64,000 bases of DNA from Nitrososphaerales archaeon (GTDB lineage: Archaea > Thermoproteota > Nitrososphaeria > Nitrososphaerales > Gagatemarchaeaceae), in contig JACWAI010000099.1 in the NCBI GenBank assembly GCA_014874415.1, positions 1-64,000 of the forward strand, in the 5' to 3' direction. Below are positions 1 to 7,090 of this stretch, piece after piece; the first letter of the stretch is position 1; every line of letters begins with the position of its first letter. The notes below the pieces were generated by a model, which was not told where the DNA came from, searched no databases, and saw only the letters and a list, made by a program, of their open reading frames with translations. The translations under genes and the position numbers were made by a program.

Positions 1-470
1 TAGACCAGCCCTTCGGTGTCCCCGACCAGGGCCGGGGTCGAAGCCACGTTGACGATGGAGGAGCCCCACTTCATTAGCTTCGCCGCGCCCTGGGCACAGA
101 GGAAGGTGCCGTAGGCGTCGACGGCGAACACCCGCTTCCACATGTCCAGGGTGGTTTGATTCAGGGTCAGGTTCCACAGGCTGCGGTCCGCCAGTCCGGC
201 AGTGTTGACGAGTATGTCTAGGCCTCCGAGCTTGTCGGCGATCTCGCCGAACATGGACTTCACGCTGGCAGGGTCGGAAACGTCCGCGTGCACGACCATG
301 CCTTTCCCTCCCGACCGCCTGACTGCGGCGTAGGTCGCCTCGGGGTGCGGCCCCGATGTGCGGTGGTTGATGACGACGGTGGCGCCCTCCTTCGCGAAGA
401 GCTTGGCAATCTCGGCTCCGATGCCCTGAGACGAGCCCGTGACTAGGGCCCGCTTGCCCTGGAGCCTCAA
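1..470 (-). CDS. short-chain dehydrogenase/reductase, C-terminal part beyond the window edge
   Basis: Partial NAD(P)-dependent oxidoreductase of the classical SDR family; the substrate cannot be told. The frame starts at TTG 470 and opens with TGSSQGIG, the TGxxxGxG dinucleotide-binding motif, at about residues 9-16. LVNTAG further on is the family NNAG-type motif. The last complete codon is Val and the next codon begins TA at the edge, so the catalytic Tyr of YxxxK is probably split by the window boundary. The C-terminal half is not visible. The SDR family call is firm; a specific reaction is not claimed. Confidence 0.85.
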   Translation of the reverse strand, partial: MRLQGKRALVTGSSQGIGAEIAKLFAKEGATVVINHRTSGPHPEATYAAVRRSGGKGMVVHADVSDPASVKSMFGEIADKLGGLDILVNTAGLADRSLWNLTLNQTTLDMWKRVFAVDAYGTFLCAQGAAKLMKWGSSIVNVASTPALVGDTEGLV

Positions 471-511
471 ACAGGAGGACGGCCCCCCGTTGTCTCTTAA
501 GGGTTCGGCGC

Positions 512-1021
512 CTAGGGGCGGGGAGCCCTATCTCTGGCGTTCGAGCCGACGGAGTATTCCTTCAGGAATCTGATGTTGAAGAGGGACGCACGGGCAGAGT
601 TCCTGACCATCTCGTCGGGGTCGTCGATGGCCTCCGTCAGCACCTTCTCCGAATCTGCGCTTCCCACCGAGCCCAGGGCGGCTGCGGACTCGTGTCTGAC
701 TATGGGGTCTCCGTCGTGCCTAACTGCTTCTGAAAGGGCGATGTTGCCTTCCGACAGCCCGATCTGACCGAGGGAGAAAGCGGCTTCGTGCCTGACGAGA
801 GGGTCCGGGTCGTGGAGGAGGACATCGGAAAGGGTGGGGATGCACTTCTCTCCACCCACCTCTGCAAGGATGCACACTGCGTGGACCCTGAGCACCAGGC
901 TGGGCTCTTCCTTCAGCACGGCGATGAAATATGATTCATCCTTGTCCTCCCAGGCCTTCTCCATGCCGCGCATGACCTGCATCGCCCTTTCCTCGTCGTC
1001 GACGACGACGGTGGTGTACAT
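512..1021 (-). CDS. small HEAT-repeat protein resembling one half of deoxyhypusine hydroxylase
   Basis: A 169-residue alpha-helical HEAT (PBS-lyase-like) repeat protein. Two repeats carry His-Glu pairs, RHEAAFSLGQIG with HE at 78-79 and RHESAAALGSVG with HE at 110-111; a third repeat near 133-150 has lost the pair. In eukaryotic deoxyhypusine hydroxylase (DOHH) four HE pairs in two symmetric halves bind a di-iron centre. This protein has one half, with 32-residue spacing close to the 33 of DOHH. A role in eIF5A/aIF5A hypusination would require dimerisation and is inference. Otherwise it may be a HEAT scaffold. The ATG start at 1021 fits the first helix. The frame ends just upstream of the divergent SDR start. 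Confidence 0.8.
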   Translation of the reverse strand: MYTTVVVDDEERAMQVMRGMEKAWEDKDESYFIAVLKEEPSLVLRVHAVCILAEVGGEKCIPTLSDVLLHDPDPLVRHEAAFSLGQIGLSEGNIALSEAVRHDGDPIVRHESAAALGSVGSADSEKVLTEAIDDPDEMVRNSARASLFNIRFLKEYSVGSNARDRAPRP

Positions 1022-1077
1022 CCAGACAAGCCGCTTCTGTTCCCGCTATAAAGAACGCGGGCGGGCGGCCGGACGTT

Positions 1078-2610
1078 TCAGGGGATGAGTAGCATCTTGC
1101 CCAACACTGCCCTGGACTCGATTATTTCGTGGGCCTCCCGGGCAGACGCAAGGGGGAGCTCCCCCTGGATGGACGGCGAGAGCTTCCCCTGGGCGGCGAG
1201 CCCAAGGACAGTCTCGAGGCTCGCCCTGGATTGTCCGTAGACCCCGATGATGCTCAGCTCGTCCGCATAGATCCTTCGCACGTCGAGCTCCGACTTCGGC
1301 CCGGAGGCGAGCCCCAGGGCCAGCATCCTCCCGCCTCTTGCCAGGCACTCCACGCTCCTGGGCCAGGTGTCCCCTCCGATATGGTCGAAGACCACCGAAG
1401 CGCCGAGGCCGTCCGTCAGGGACCGGACACTTGCGACGAGGTCTTCTGTCCTGTAGTTCACCGATTCAGCCCCCAGGGATTCGACGAAATGCCTCTTGCT
1501 GTCGTCCCCGACCGCCGCGACGACCCTGGCACCGAGGAGCTTCGAGATCTGTATCGCGGCGTGCCCCAGGCCTCCCGCGCCCCCCCACACCAGGACCGTG
1601 TCCCCAGGTCCGACCTGTGCCTTCTCGAGTCCGCACCAGGCCGTCCCGAAGTCGACGGGCATGGCGGCCGCCCTCTTGACGTCCATCCCGCCTGTCGGGA
1701 TGATGCTGGAGGCAGGGACACTTACGTATTCTGCGTAGCCTCCGTCGGTGGCGACCCCGATGAATCCTCGGCTGATGCAGAGGTTCGGCTTCCCCTGGAG
1801 GCAATAGGCGCAGGTTCCGTCCGACAGCAGCGGGTGGACGACGACTTTGGACCCCGCATTGTAGTTGGCGACGCCCAGGACAGTCGATACGGCCCCGCAG
1901 AGGTGCCCCCTTATCCAGTCGCTGTTGGGAGCGCTGGTACGCTTCCCTTCGCACTCGATGTTGTGCGAGATTGTGATGACGAAATGGTAGCCCTCGAAGT
2001 CGGCGCTGAGGAATTCAGCCCGGCCGACGCCGTTGGCTGAGTAGGCCTTGATCGCCTCACGGGCCAAACCCTGAAGGCCTACATTCATGCTCTTCCTGAT
2101 CTTCCCGGCGGCGAGCGAACCCAAGGCCAGGCCCTGTTGGTACGAGATTACTCTTCCACCGCTCCCGAACTCCTCCGTGACAGCGCCGAGCATCTTTTGT
2201 AGCGCCTCTTGGCCGAAAAGGAGGACCCTGTCTCCTGCGGTCGTAACAATCGGGAAAAACAAGTCGTCGGCGATGAACTCGTCTCCTCCCACGATCTTGA
2301 GGTCATGAGCCAAGGCAAGCTGGTCGAGCAACGTCCTCAGTTCTCTTGGTGTGACCGAGCGATCCCCGCAGTCCAGGAAGATGTTCCACATTCCATCCCC
2401 TTCGTGGACATTCGAGAGAGAAGAGCTCAATATATTGATGCCACGCTTTTCCAGCGCTACCCAGAGCTTCGTCAGGGGCTCCTTCTTGACGTTGGCCCTG
2501 AAGGCGACCTGGAATAACCTATGGCCGGGCTTGTAGAGTATGGTCACAATCTCCTTGGAGCCTGCTGTGGATGCCTGATCCTCATTCCCTCCATCGGCCG
2601 TCGACTTCAT
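1078..2610 (-). CDS. chimeric protein: ACT-like and V4R domains joined in frame to a truncated zinc-type alcohol dehydrogenase
   Basis: A 510-residue frame with two unrelated parts. Residues about 20-108 look like an ACT-type domain and 110-246 like a V4R (4-vinyl reductase) domain, including SDWIRGHLCGAVSTVLG near its end, a pairing seen in archaeal regulators. From about 247 the sequence is a medium-chain zinc dehydrogenase entered inside its GroES-like domain: structural-zinc Cys at 267, 270 and 278, then the nucleotide-binding loop GGAGGLG at 343-349. The C-terminus of V4R and roughly the first 75 residues of the dehydrogenase, including its catalytic-zinc Cys and His, are missing. The dehydrogenase part is therefore probably not a functional alcohol dehydrogenase. 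A TATA-like GATATTAG lies at 2638-2645 on the minus strand. An in-frame deletion or an assembly join would explain the structure. Confidence 0.8.
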   Translation of the reverse strand: MKSTADGGNEDQASTAGSKEIVTILYKPGHRLFQVAFRANVKKEPLTKLWVALEKRGINILSSSLSNVHEGDGMWNIFLDCGDRSVTPRELRTLLDQLALAHDLKIVGGDEFIADDLFFPIVTTAGDRVLLFGQEALQKMLGAVTEEFGSGGRVISYQQGLALGSLAAGKIRKSMNVGLQGLAREAIKAYSANGVGRAEFLSADFEGYHFVITISHNIECEGKRTSAPNSDWIRGHLCGAVSTVLGVANYNAGSKVVVHPLLSDGTCAYCLQGKPNLCISRGFIGVATDGGYAEYVSVPASSIIPTGGMDVKRAAAMPVDFGTAWCGLEKAQVGPGDTVLVWGGAGGLGHAAIQISKLLGARVVAAVGDDSKRHFVESLGAESVNYRTEDLVASVRSLTDGLGASVVFDHIGGDTWPRSVECLARGGRMLALGLASGPKSELDVRRIYADELSIIGVYGQSRASLETVLGLAAQGKLSPSIQGELPLASAREAHEIIESRAVLGKMLLIP

Positions 2611-2665
2611 CTTTCAATAACCGTAGCGGACTGCGGCTAATATCAAGGCTCATTTTTTCCGGGAT

Positions 2666-2695
2666 TGTTGTACAAAATACAGCTGATGTACAACA
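2666..2695. promoter_or_regulatory. perfect 9-bp inverted repeat, probable operator
   Basis: TGTTGTACA at 2666-2674 is repeated as its exact reverse complement TGTACAACA at 2687-2695, with a 12-bp spacer. The half-site centres are 21 bp apart, about two helical turns. It lies between the chimeric dehydrogenase gene (start 2610, minus) and an RHH gene (start 2744, plus), so a dimeric or tetrameric regulator bound here could control either gene. Autoregulation by the RHH protein is inferred. Confidence 0.6.
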
Positions 2696-2743
2696 GCTTT
2701 TTGAACTTGCGGTTCGGACAGAGCGCTTGGAAATGGCGGAAAA

Positions 2744-3301
2744 TTGAGGAGCAAGAGAAAGAGGGGCAGGCCCCCAACGGTACTCAGGACATTCAGACTA
2801 AGTTCAGCCATCGATGAAGTGCTGACCAGGGATGCCGAGCGAAAGAAGATCGGGAAAAACGCCCTAGTGACGTCCATTCTTAGCAAATACGTCGAGTGGG
2901 ATTCTGGCGCAGCAGACTTCGGGTATCTGACTGTCCCGCCAGAAATGATATTCAAGCTGATCGCAAGCCTCGACGAAGACACGATTGCCACGATAGCAAG
3001 AGAGGTGTCGTTGAAAGTCGCCTCATCGCTGCAGCTCTGGTTCGGATCGGCGGACCTGGATGGCATTATCAAGTATTTTGAAACGAGCGTCAAGTACAGT
3101 GGAGCACGGTTGCCGCAGCGAATAGAGAGAGTGGGGAATGTAACTCGCATCATTGTCTATCAACCGTTCTCGAAGAACGGACTTGCTTGGATCAGAGCTT
3201 TCGACGTCAGCCTGATTCAAAATGTGCTTGGTTACCCGCCAACGATAATCGAGCACGCGGATTCGATTGAGACAATAATCGTGTCGAAAGAGAAACCCTG
3301 A
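2744..3301 (+). CDS. RHH-type DNA-binding protein with AT-hook-like basic N-terminus
   Basis: A 185-residue protein starting at TTG 2744. The N-terminus is strongly basic and contains KRGRPP, an AT-hook-like motif. The next 40 residues (TFRLSSAIDEVL, then KIGKNALVTSILSKYVEW) have the strand-helix-helix pattern of ribbon-helix-helix regulators. The C-terminal 130 residues are a separate domain that I do not recognise, with alternating strands and helices that could bind a ligand or mediate oligomerisation. The perfect inverted repeat at 2666-2695 lies about 50 bases upstream and suggests autoregulation. The region reads AT-richer than its neighbours, consistent with acquisition by transfer. 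Confidence 0.6.
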   Translation: MRSKRKRGRPPTVLRTFRLSSAIDEVLTRDAERKKIGKNALVTSILSKYVEWDSGAADFGYLTVPPEMIFKLIASLDEDTIATIAREVSLKVASSLQLWFGSADLDGIIKYFETSVKYSGARLPQRIERVGNVTRIIVYQPFSKNGLAWIRAFDVSLIQNVLGYPPTIIEHADSIETIIVSKEKP

Positions 3302-3556
3302 AAAGATTCTCCAGCGTTCCAACAGATTCCTTCGCATTCTAGCTGCCGGGGTGCTAGTCTGATATCGCAACCTCAAAGCTCGACGCGCCAGAAAGGGCCC
3401 GATTTGTCCCGCTCGATTCCATGAGCGAGTCCAACGGTTGGCCGGAAGCAATCCCCGCATTTTCGTTGCATTCGTCATGCCCTACGTGCATAAGACCCGA
3501 ATGGGTGGAATCAAGCCCTCTTTGCCGCACAGAGCGTGCTTTGGGCTAAACGGACG
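3302..3556. other. intergenic stretch without recognisable gene
   Basis: Between the RHH gene and the tRNA-like elements I see no coding frame with family resemblance, no repeat and no tRNA. Confidence 0.5.
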
Positions 3557-3641
3557 CGGGCCTGGTGGGATTTGAATTCGCGGGCGCTTTGACGCCTCCC
3601 ACGGCATGCTGGTTACTCCCACTAGCTAGCTAAGACCCAAG
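3557..3641 (-). pseudogene. tRNA-Lys(CTT)-like 3' half with an insertion in the T-arm
   Basis: Read on the minus strand from 3641 this holds an anticodon-arm 5' strand CTTGG (3641-3637), GTCTTA with anticodon CTT, a 17-nt intron-like insert (3630-3614), then A-CCAGC, variable ATGCC, T-stem GTGGG, a 21-nt insert (3597-3577), T-loop TTCAAAT, T-stem CCCAC, acceptor strand CAGGCCC and discriminator G at 3557. It parallels the 3' half of the complete tRNA-Lys just upstream. The T-stem is fully paired despite differing from that copy. No 5' acceptor strand (GGGCCTG) or intact D-arm is found upstream. The anticodon stem has one C-C mismatch and one wobble. It may be a truncated duplicate or the 3' half of a split tRNA gene. 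Confidence 0.55.
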
Positions 3642-3682
3642 TCCCTATTCTAGATCATCGAGATTCAAGAAGCAAATTAGTA

Positions 3683-3808
3683 GCGGGCCCGCAGGGATTC
3701 GAACCCTGGGCATGCTGGTGACTCCGGTCAGACCTAAGAGCCAGCCGTTTTATGTCGTACACTCTAACCTGGCTTCTCGCAGAGGGTATCTGCTCTGAGC
3801 CACGGGCC
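3683..3808 (-). tRNA. tRNA-Lys (anticodon CTT) with three introns
   Basis: The 126-nt gene folds into a canonical 75-nt tRNA only if three segments are removed: 22 nt from the D-loop (3793-3772), 14 nt between positions 26 and 27 (3758-3745) and 15 nt at the canonical site 37/38 (3733-3719). Exons are 3808-3794, 3771-3759, 3744-3734 and 3718-3683. The product has acceptor GGGCCCG/CGGGCCC, D-arm GCTC-AGCCAGGTTA-GAGT, anticodon arm GCTGG-CTCTTAA-CCAGC, variable loop ATGCC, T-arm CAGGG-TTCGAAT-CCCTG and discriminator G. Exact borders can slide by a base without changing the product. A TATA-like CTTTAAACC lies 24-32 bases upstream at 3832-3840. Archaeal tRNA introns are removed by the EndA splicing endonuclease. 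Confidence 0.85.
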
Positions 3809-3831
3809 CTCGTGCGCCCGCGCTCAGTAGG

Positions 3832-3840
3832 CGGTTTAAA
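3832..3840 (-). promoter_or_regulatory. TATA box of the tRNA-Lys gene
   Basis: Minus-strand CTTTAAACC, 24-32 bases before the first tRNA base. It overlaps the stop codon of the upstream LAGLIDADG gene. Confidence 0.45.
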
Positions 3841-4513
3841 GGCTTGCTGAGTGCGGAACCAGTTTGTACCTCGGCCGGATGACCTCGAAGAATCGTCTGA
3901 TTTCACCCTGTGCCGTAATCCGGAGGGTGTAGACTCCGTCCTTTTCAATCAACCGGTTCGGATGGATACCGAGATTTACGAGTTCAGTTCGAATCTGATT
4001 CATCAACGTCCTCAATTTCATCCTAATCTGAATCACAAGGAGGTTGCTGTACACCTTCCGATGGGTGTTGTACATTTTCGAGTATCTTCTGTAAAGAGAT
4101 CCTTCGGCGTGGTATATCCCTCTAATGAAATGTTTGACTAATCCCTGTTTGAGTATTTCTGGTGGTATCGACGCGTCGAGTTTCTTCCCGATAGGAATGC
4201 CCAAACTTGCGAGGTAAAGTACTATCCTCTTGCTGCCGACACGAAGGCGTGTGGTATTATCGTTCCTGAGGTAAACCCGACATTTAACTGCGAAAGTGGT
4301 GTCGATGGTCGGTTTGACGAAGTCCTGGTAGTATAGATATTCGGCGGGACTTGCAGTGAATGCTACTTGATAACTGGACTGCCTTTGCGAAAGGTATTGA
4401 TAAATGCCGCCGTCTCCCAGGTTTAGACCTATTACTTCCGCAAGCTCGGGCGACATTTGCAAGGATTCTCGAAGCGTCAAGCCTCTAATTCGGTAATTGA
4501 ATCCAACGCCCAC
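3836..4513 (-). CDS. LAGLIDADG-family homing endonuclease
   Basis: A 225-residue single-chain protein with two LAGLIDADG-type helices: LAEVIGLNLGDG at about residues 24-35 and FIRGIYHAEGS at about 129-139. Each keeps the acidic residue just before the final Gly that binds the catalytic metal. Between and after them is the expected alpha-beta DNA-binding fold. It starts at GTG 4513 and ends 27 bases before the intron-containing tRNA-Lys on the same strand. Such enzymes spread introns, inteins or themselves by cutting DNA. Here it is free-standing, and whether it is linked to the tRNA introns is inference. The patch reads AT-richer than its flanks. Confidence 0.85.
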   Translation of the reverse strand: MGVGFNYRIRGLTLRESLQMSPELAEVIGLNLGDGGIYQYLSQRQSSYQVAFTASPAEYLYYQDFVKPTIDTTFAVKCRVYLRNDNTTRLRVGSKRIVLYLASLGIPIGKKLDASIPPEILKQGLVKHFIRGIYHAEGSLYRRYSKMYNTHRKVYSNLLVIQIRMKLRTLMNQIRTELVNLGIHPNRLIEKDGVYTLRITAQGEIRRFFEVIRPRYKLVPHSASL

Positions 4514-4658
4514 AAAGCTCGCTGTTGGGGGAGAGGTCCGTGGAACTGTCAGGATTATCGGTCCTTACGGTTGCCAGTCACCGATTCCTACCCGGCCTTG
4601 ATCGCATATTGTTCCTTGACAAAACTAGTTAATTAGACGAGTTCTCTCTGTCCTAATA

Positions 4659-5699
4659 TTGGGTCGCCTCAGCTTCGTCGGCCTCGGTCTTGGAGCGAAG
4701 GGAGTCACCCTCGAAGGGGTGGGAGAGATGATTGGGGCCGACATCAACTACCTCGAGTATTACACCACCCCTCACGAGCCGCAGCTCCTGAGGCAGGTCC
4801 AGAACGCGACGGGCAAGGCTTTCACGATAGTCGACAGACAGTTCGTTGAGGACGGAAGCAAGATCCTGGGAGAAGCAGACGCCAAAAAGGTCGTCCTGGC
4901 TGTTCTCGGAGACCCCATGATAGCCACGACTCACAACGAGCTCCGCGTCAGGGGGATCAAGCTCGGGATTGAGACCCGCGTCATCCATTCGGCCACGATA
5001 GCTTCGGCAGCCGCTAGCGCCTCTGGACTCCACTCCTATAAGTTCTCGAGGACTGTCACCGTGACCCGCGAGTCGGTAGGAAAGCTGACCCAGGCGTACC
5101 ACATCCTGCACGAGAACCTCCTCGAAGGAGCCCACACCCTCCTGCTCCTCGAGTATGACGTCCAGAGCGGCGAAGGCGTGTCGCCTGCCGATGCCCTGGC
5201 CGGGCTCCTGCTGGCCGAGGGGAACTTCAAACGCGGGGTCGTCGGCGAAGGGACTTTCGCGATATTGCTCTCGAGGCTAGGTAGGGAAGACGCGGGGATT
5301 GCAGCCGGGACCTTTGTAGAGCTATCAAAGAAAGAAGTGGGAGGTCCTCCCCATTGTTTGGTCATCCCGGGGAAGCTCCACTTCACAGAGGTCGAGGCAA
5401 TATCGGCGATCTTCTCTGTCAAGCAGCCCGATGTCAAGGGCAACTCAGACGGGGTCCTTAGGACCGCCCAGACTCTTGTGCCCAGGTATGTCGCAAAGAC
5501 AAGACGCGCGCTCGACTCGGTCAAGCCCAGGGTAGGTCCTCAGTACGAGCACGTCATGGAGAACGCAGAGCTGTACATGAAAGACGCGGAGAGTTTCCTG
5601 GCAAACGGGGAGGACGAAATGGCGATGCTGAGCATAGGCTACGCCGAAGGGCTTTTGGATTCGCTTTCCTTCGCAGGCGTCGTCAAGATAGACTGGTAG
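4659..5699 (+). CDS. dph5: diphthine synthase (Dph5) fused to a C-terminal DUF357 domain
   Basis: S-adenosylmethionine-dependent methyltransferase that methylates the modified histidine of aEF2 during diphthamide synthesis. Residues about 1-260 are the tetrapyrrole-methylase-type Dph5 domain, opening with LSFVGLGLGAKGVTLEG and containing VLGDPMIATTH. The last about 80 residues (VAKTRRALDSV, then YMKDAESFLANGEDEMAML) are a helical DUF357 domain, which makes this protein longer (346 residues) than a plain Dph5. TTG 4659 is the start. The cytidylyltransferase gene begins two bases after the stop, so the two form an operon. Confidence 0.92.
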   Translation: MGRLSFVGLGLGAKGVTLEGVGEMIGADINYLEYYTTPHEPQLLRQVQNATGKAFTIVDRQFVEDGSKILGEADAKKVVLAVLGDPMIATTHNELRVRGIKLGIETRVIHSATIASAAASASGLHSYKFSRTVTVTRESVGKLTQAYHILHENLLEGAHTLLLLEYDVQSGEGVSPADALAGLLLAEGNFKRGVVGEGTFAILLSRLGREDAGIAAGTFVELSKKEVGGPPHCLVIPGKLHFTEVEAISAIFSVKQPDVKGNSDGVLRTAQTLVPRYVAKTRRALDSVKPRVGPQYEHVMENAELYMKDAESFLANGEDEMAMLSIGYAEGLLDSLSFAGVVKIDW

Positions 5700-5701
5700 C
5701 C

Positions 5702-6301
5702 ATGGACAACAAGCACACCCTGACAGCTATCTTCTCCATAGGGATCAAAGGCGAGAAGGCGGATGCGAGGGCAATCTCCAGGAGGCTTGGGCTCAAGCTA
5801 GCCGAAGCAAGCCGCGAGATCGAGCTCTTGGAGGAGCTCGGAATGGTCGTGAGTAAGAATGGATCAGCGAAGCTCACCGCCAAAGGGAGGAAGGCCATCA
5901 AAGTTGTATTCATCGGCGGAGGGTTCGAGCTGATCCACTACGGGCACGTATACACAATCTCGAAGGCAAAGGCTTTGGGGGATGCGCTCGTCGTGTCTGT
6001 GGCCAGAGATAGCACCATTCGGAAGCGGAAGCATCGGGAGCCGCTGATCAATGAAAACGACCGCGTAACCCTGCTCTCATCGTTGAGGCAGGTCGACGCC
6101 GCGATTTTGGGGGTCGAGGGAGACATCTACATCACGTTGGAGAAGGTCAAACCAGATGTGGTCGCGCTGGGATACGACCAGTATCATCTTGAGGACGAAG
6201 TCAAGAGGGAGGCTGCAAAGAGGGGCATGGAGCTGCGTGTGGTGAGGCTCGGCTCCCCCTACCCGAAGATCAAGACGACGAGGATCCTGAACGAGCTCTA
6301 G
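5702..6301 (+). CDS. nucleotidyltransferase (FAD synthase/cytidylyltransferase type) with N-terminal winged helix
   Basis: A 199-residue protein. Residues 1-65 form a winged helix-turn-helix-like domain. From about 66 there is a nucleotidyltransferase fold with GGGFELIHYGH, whose HYGH is the HxGH nucleotide-binding motif, and KIKTTRIL near the C-terminus in place of the usual KTSTT-type motif. Archaeal relatives include FAD synthase RibL and glycerol-phosphate cytidylyltransferases, so the exact substrate is open. It follows dph5-DUF357 directly (2-base gap) and converges tail to tail with the translin gene, overlapping it by 4 bases. Confidence 0.8.
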   Translation: MDNKHTLTAIFSIGIKGEKADARAISRRLGLKLAEASREIELLEELGMVVSKNGSAKLTAKGRKAIKVVFIGGGFELIHYGHVYTISKAKALGDALVVSVARDSTIRKRKHREPLINENDRVTLLSSLRQVDAAILGVEGDIYITLEKVKPDVVALGYDQYHLEDEVKREAAKRGMELRVVRLGSPYPKIKTTRILNEL

Positions 6302-6930
6302 CGGGCCGCCCTGGCGCCCAGTTTCTTTTCCAGACGCGCCATCGAAGCGCTCACGGACTCCCTCCCCATCTCTTCGGCCAGGAGCCCCCTCGTGTCTTCG
6401 ACGAGCATCCTCGCGACGTCAATCTTGCGCCTCGTGCCGTTGACCACGTGGTCGTAGACCGCCAGAGGAGAGCAGAGGGAATAGAGCTCCTCCATGACTT
6501 CGAAGTATTTCTTCGCCTTCGTTGGCTTCCTTTGCAATATCGAATCGAGGACAAGCCTCTTCAGCTCGCCCACCGTGTCCAGGAGTCCGAGGAGGTATGC
6601 CTCGGGGGAGGCGTCGAGGGAGTCCATCGAAGGGACATCCCTATCCTTGGCCAGGGCGATCACTGCCGAGGCCTCAACGAACTCGGCCTCGGGGGACACA
6701 AGGTAGCGAGAAGCGGAACCGCCTGATGTCTTCTTCAGAGAAGAGAGGAGAGCCTTTGCGTTCGAGAGCTCCTTCTCGGCTTCCTTCATCTTCCTGGTGT
6801 GGACGCTTATTATCGCCCTGGAGCATGATGAGATGACGTCCCTGCTTTCCTTGAGCACCCTGTCGCGGCGTTCGAGCTGGCTCGAGAATTGGCCTTCCAT
6901 CTCTTTCATCGAGTTTCTGACGTTTTCCAA
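6298..6930 (-). CDS. translin-family RNA/ssDNA-binding protein
   Basis: A 210-residue, almost wholly alpha-helical protein with translin features: a long N-terminal helix (RRDRVLKESRDVISSCSRAI), the EAEFVEASAV segment containing acidic residues of the family, and a C-terminal YDHVVNGTRRKIDVARMLVED helix pair that matches the translin core. Archaeal translins are single-strand nucleic-acid binders, some with RNase activity. It starts at TTG 6930; an internal ATG eight codons in is an alternative. The gene is monocistronic. Confidence 0.85.
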   Translation of the reverse strand: MENVRNSMKEMEGQFSSQLERRDRVLKESRDVISSCSRAIISVHTRKMKEAEKELSNAKALLSSLKKTSGGSASRYLVSPEAEFVEASAVIALAKDRDVPSMDSLDASPEAYLLGLLDTVGELKRLVLDSILQRKPTKAKKYFEVMEELYSLCSPLAVYDHVVNGTRRKIDVARMLVEDTRGLLAEEMGRESVSASMARLEKKLGARAAR

Positions 6931-7090
6931 GTATTGCCACGCCGCCTCGCCCGATGTGATAAGTCTACTCGTCAGGAGGATTTACAGTCGGGTGGTGAGT
7001 CAAGAAATGGTACGAGGTAGTCTCGACAACCCTGACATTTTCAGATAAACACATTCGCGAAACCCTCCACCAAGGCTGTCACTTCAAAGG

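Noticed and set aside
3023-3478. Minus-strand frame opposite the RHH gene
   Set aside because: Shadow of the plus-strand gene; no family resemblance and Arg/Ser-rich composition.
3719-3758. Alternative anticodons CAT (Met), GTA (Tyr) or TAG (Leu) for the tRNA gene
   Set aside because: They violate U33 or leave the anticodon stem unpaired and the D-arm too long, whereas CTT with three introns gives all stems and a standard loop CTCTTAA.
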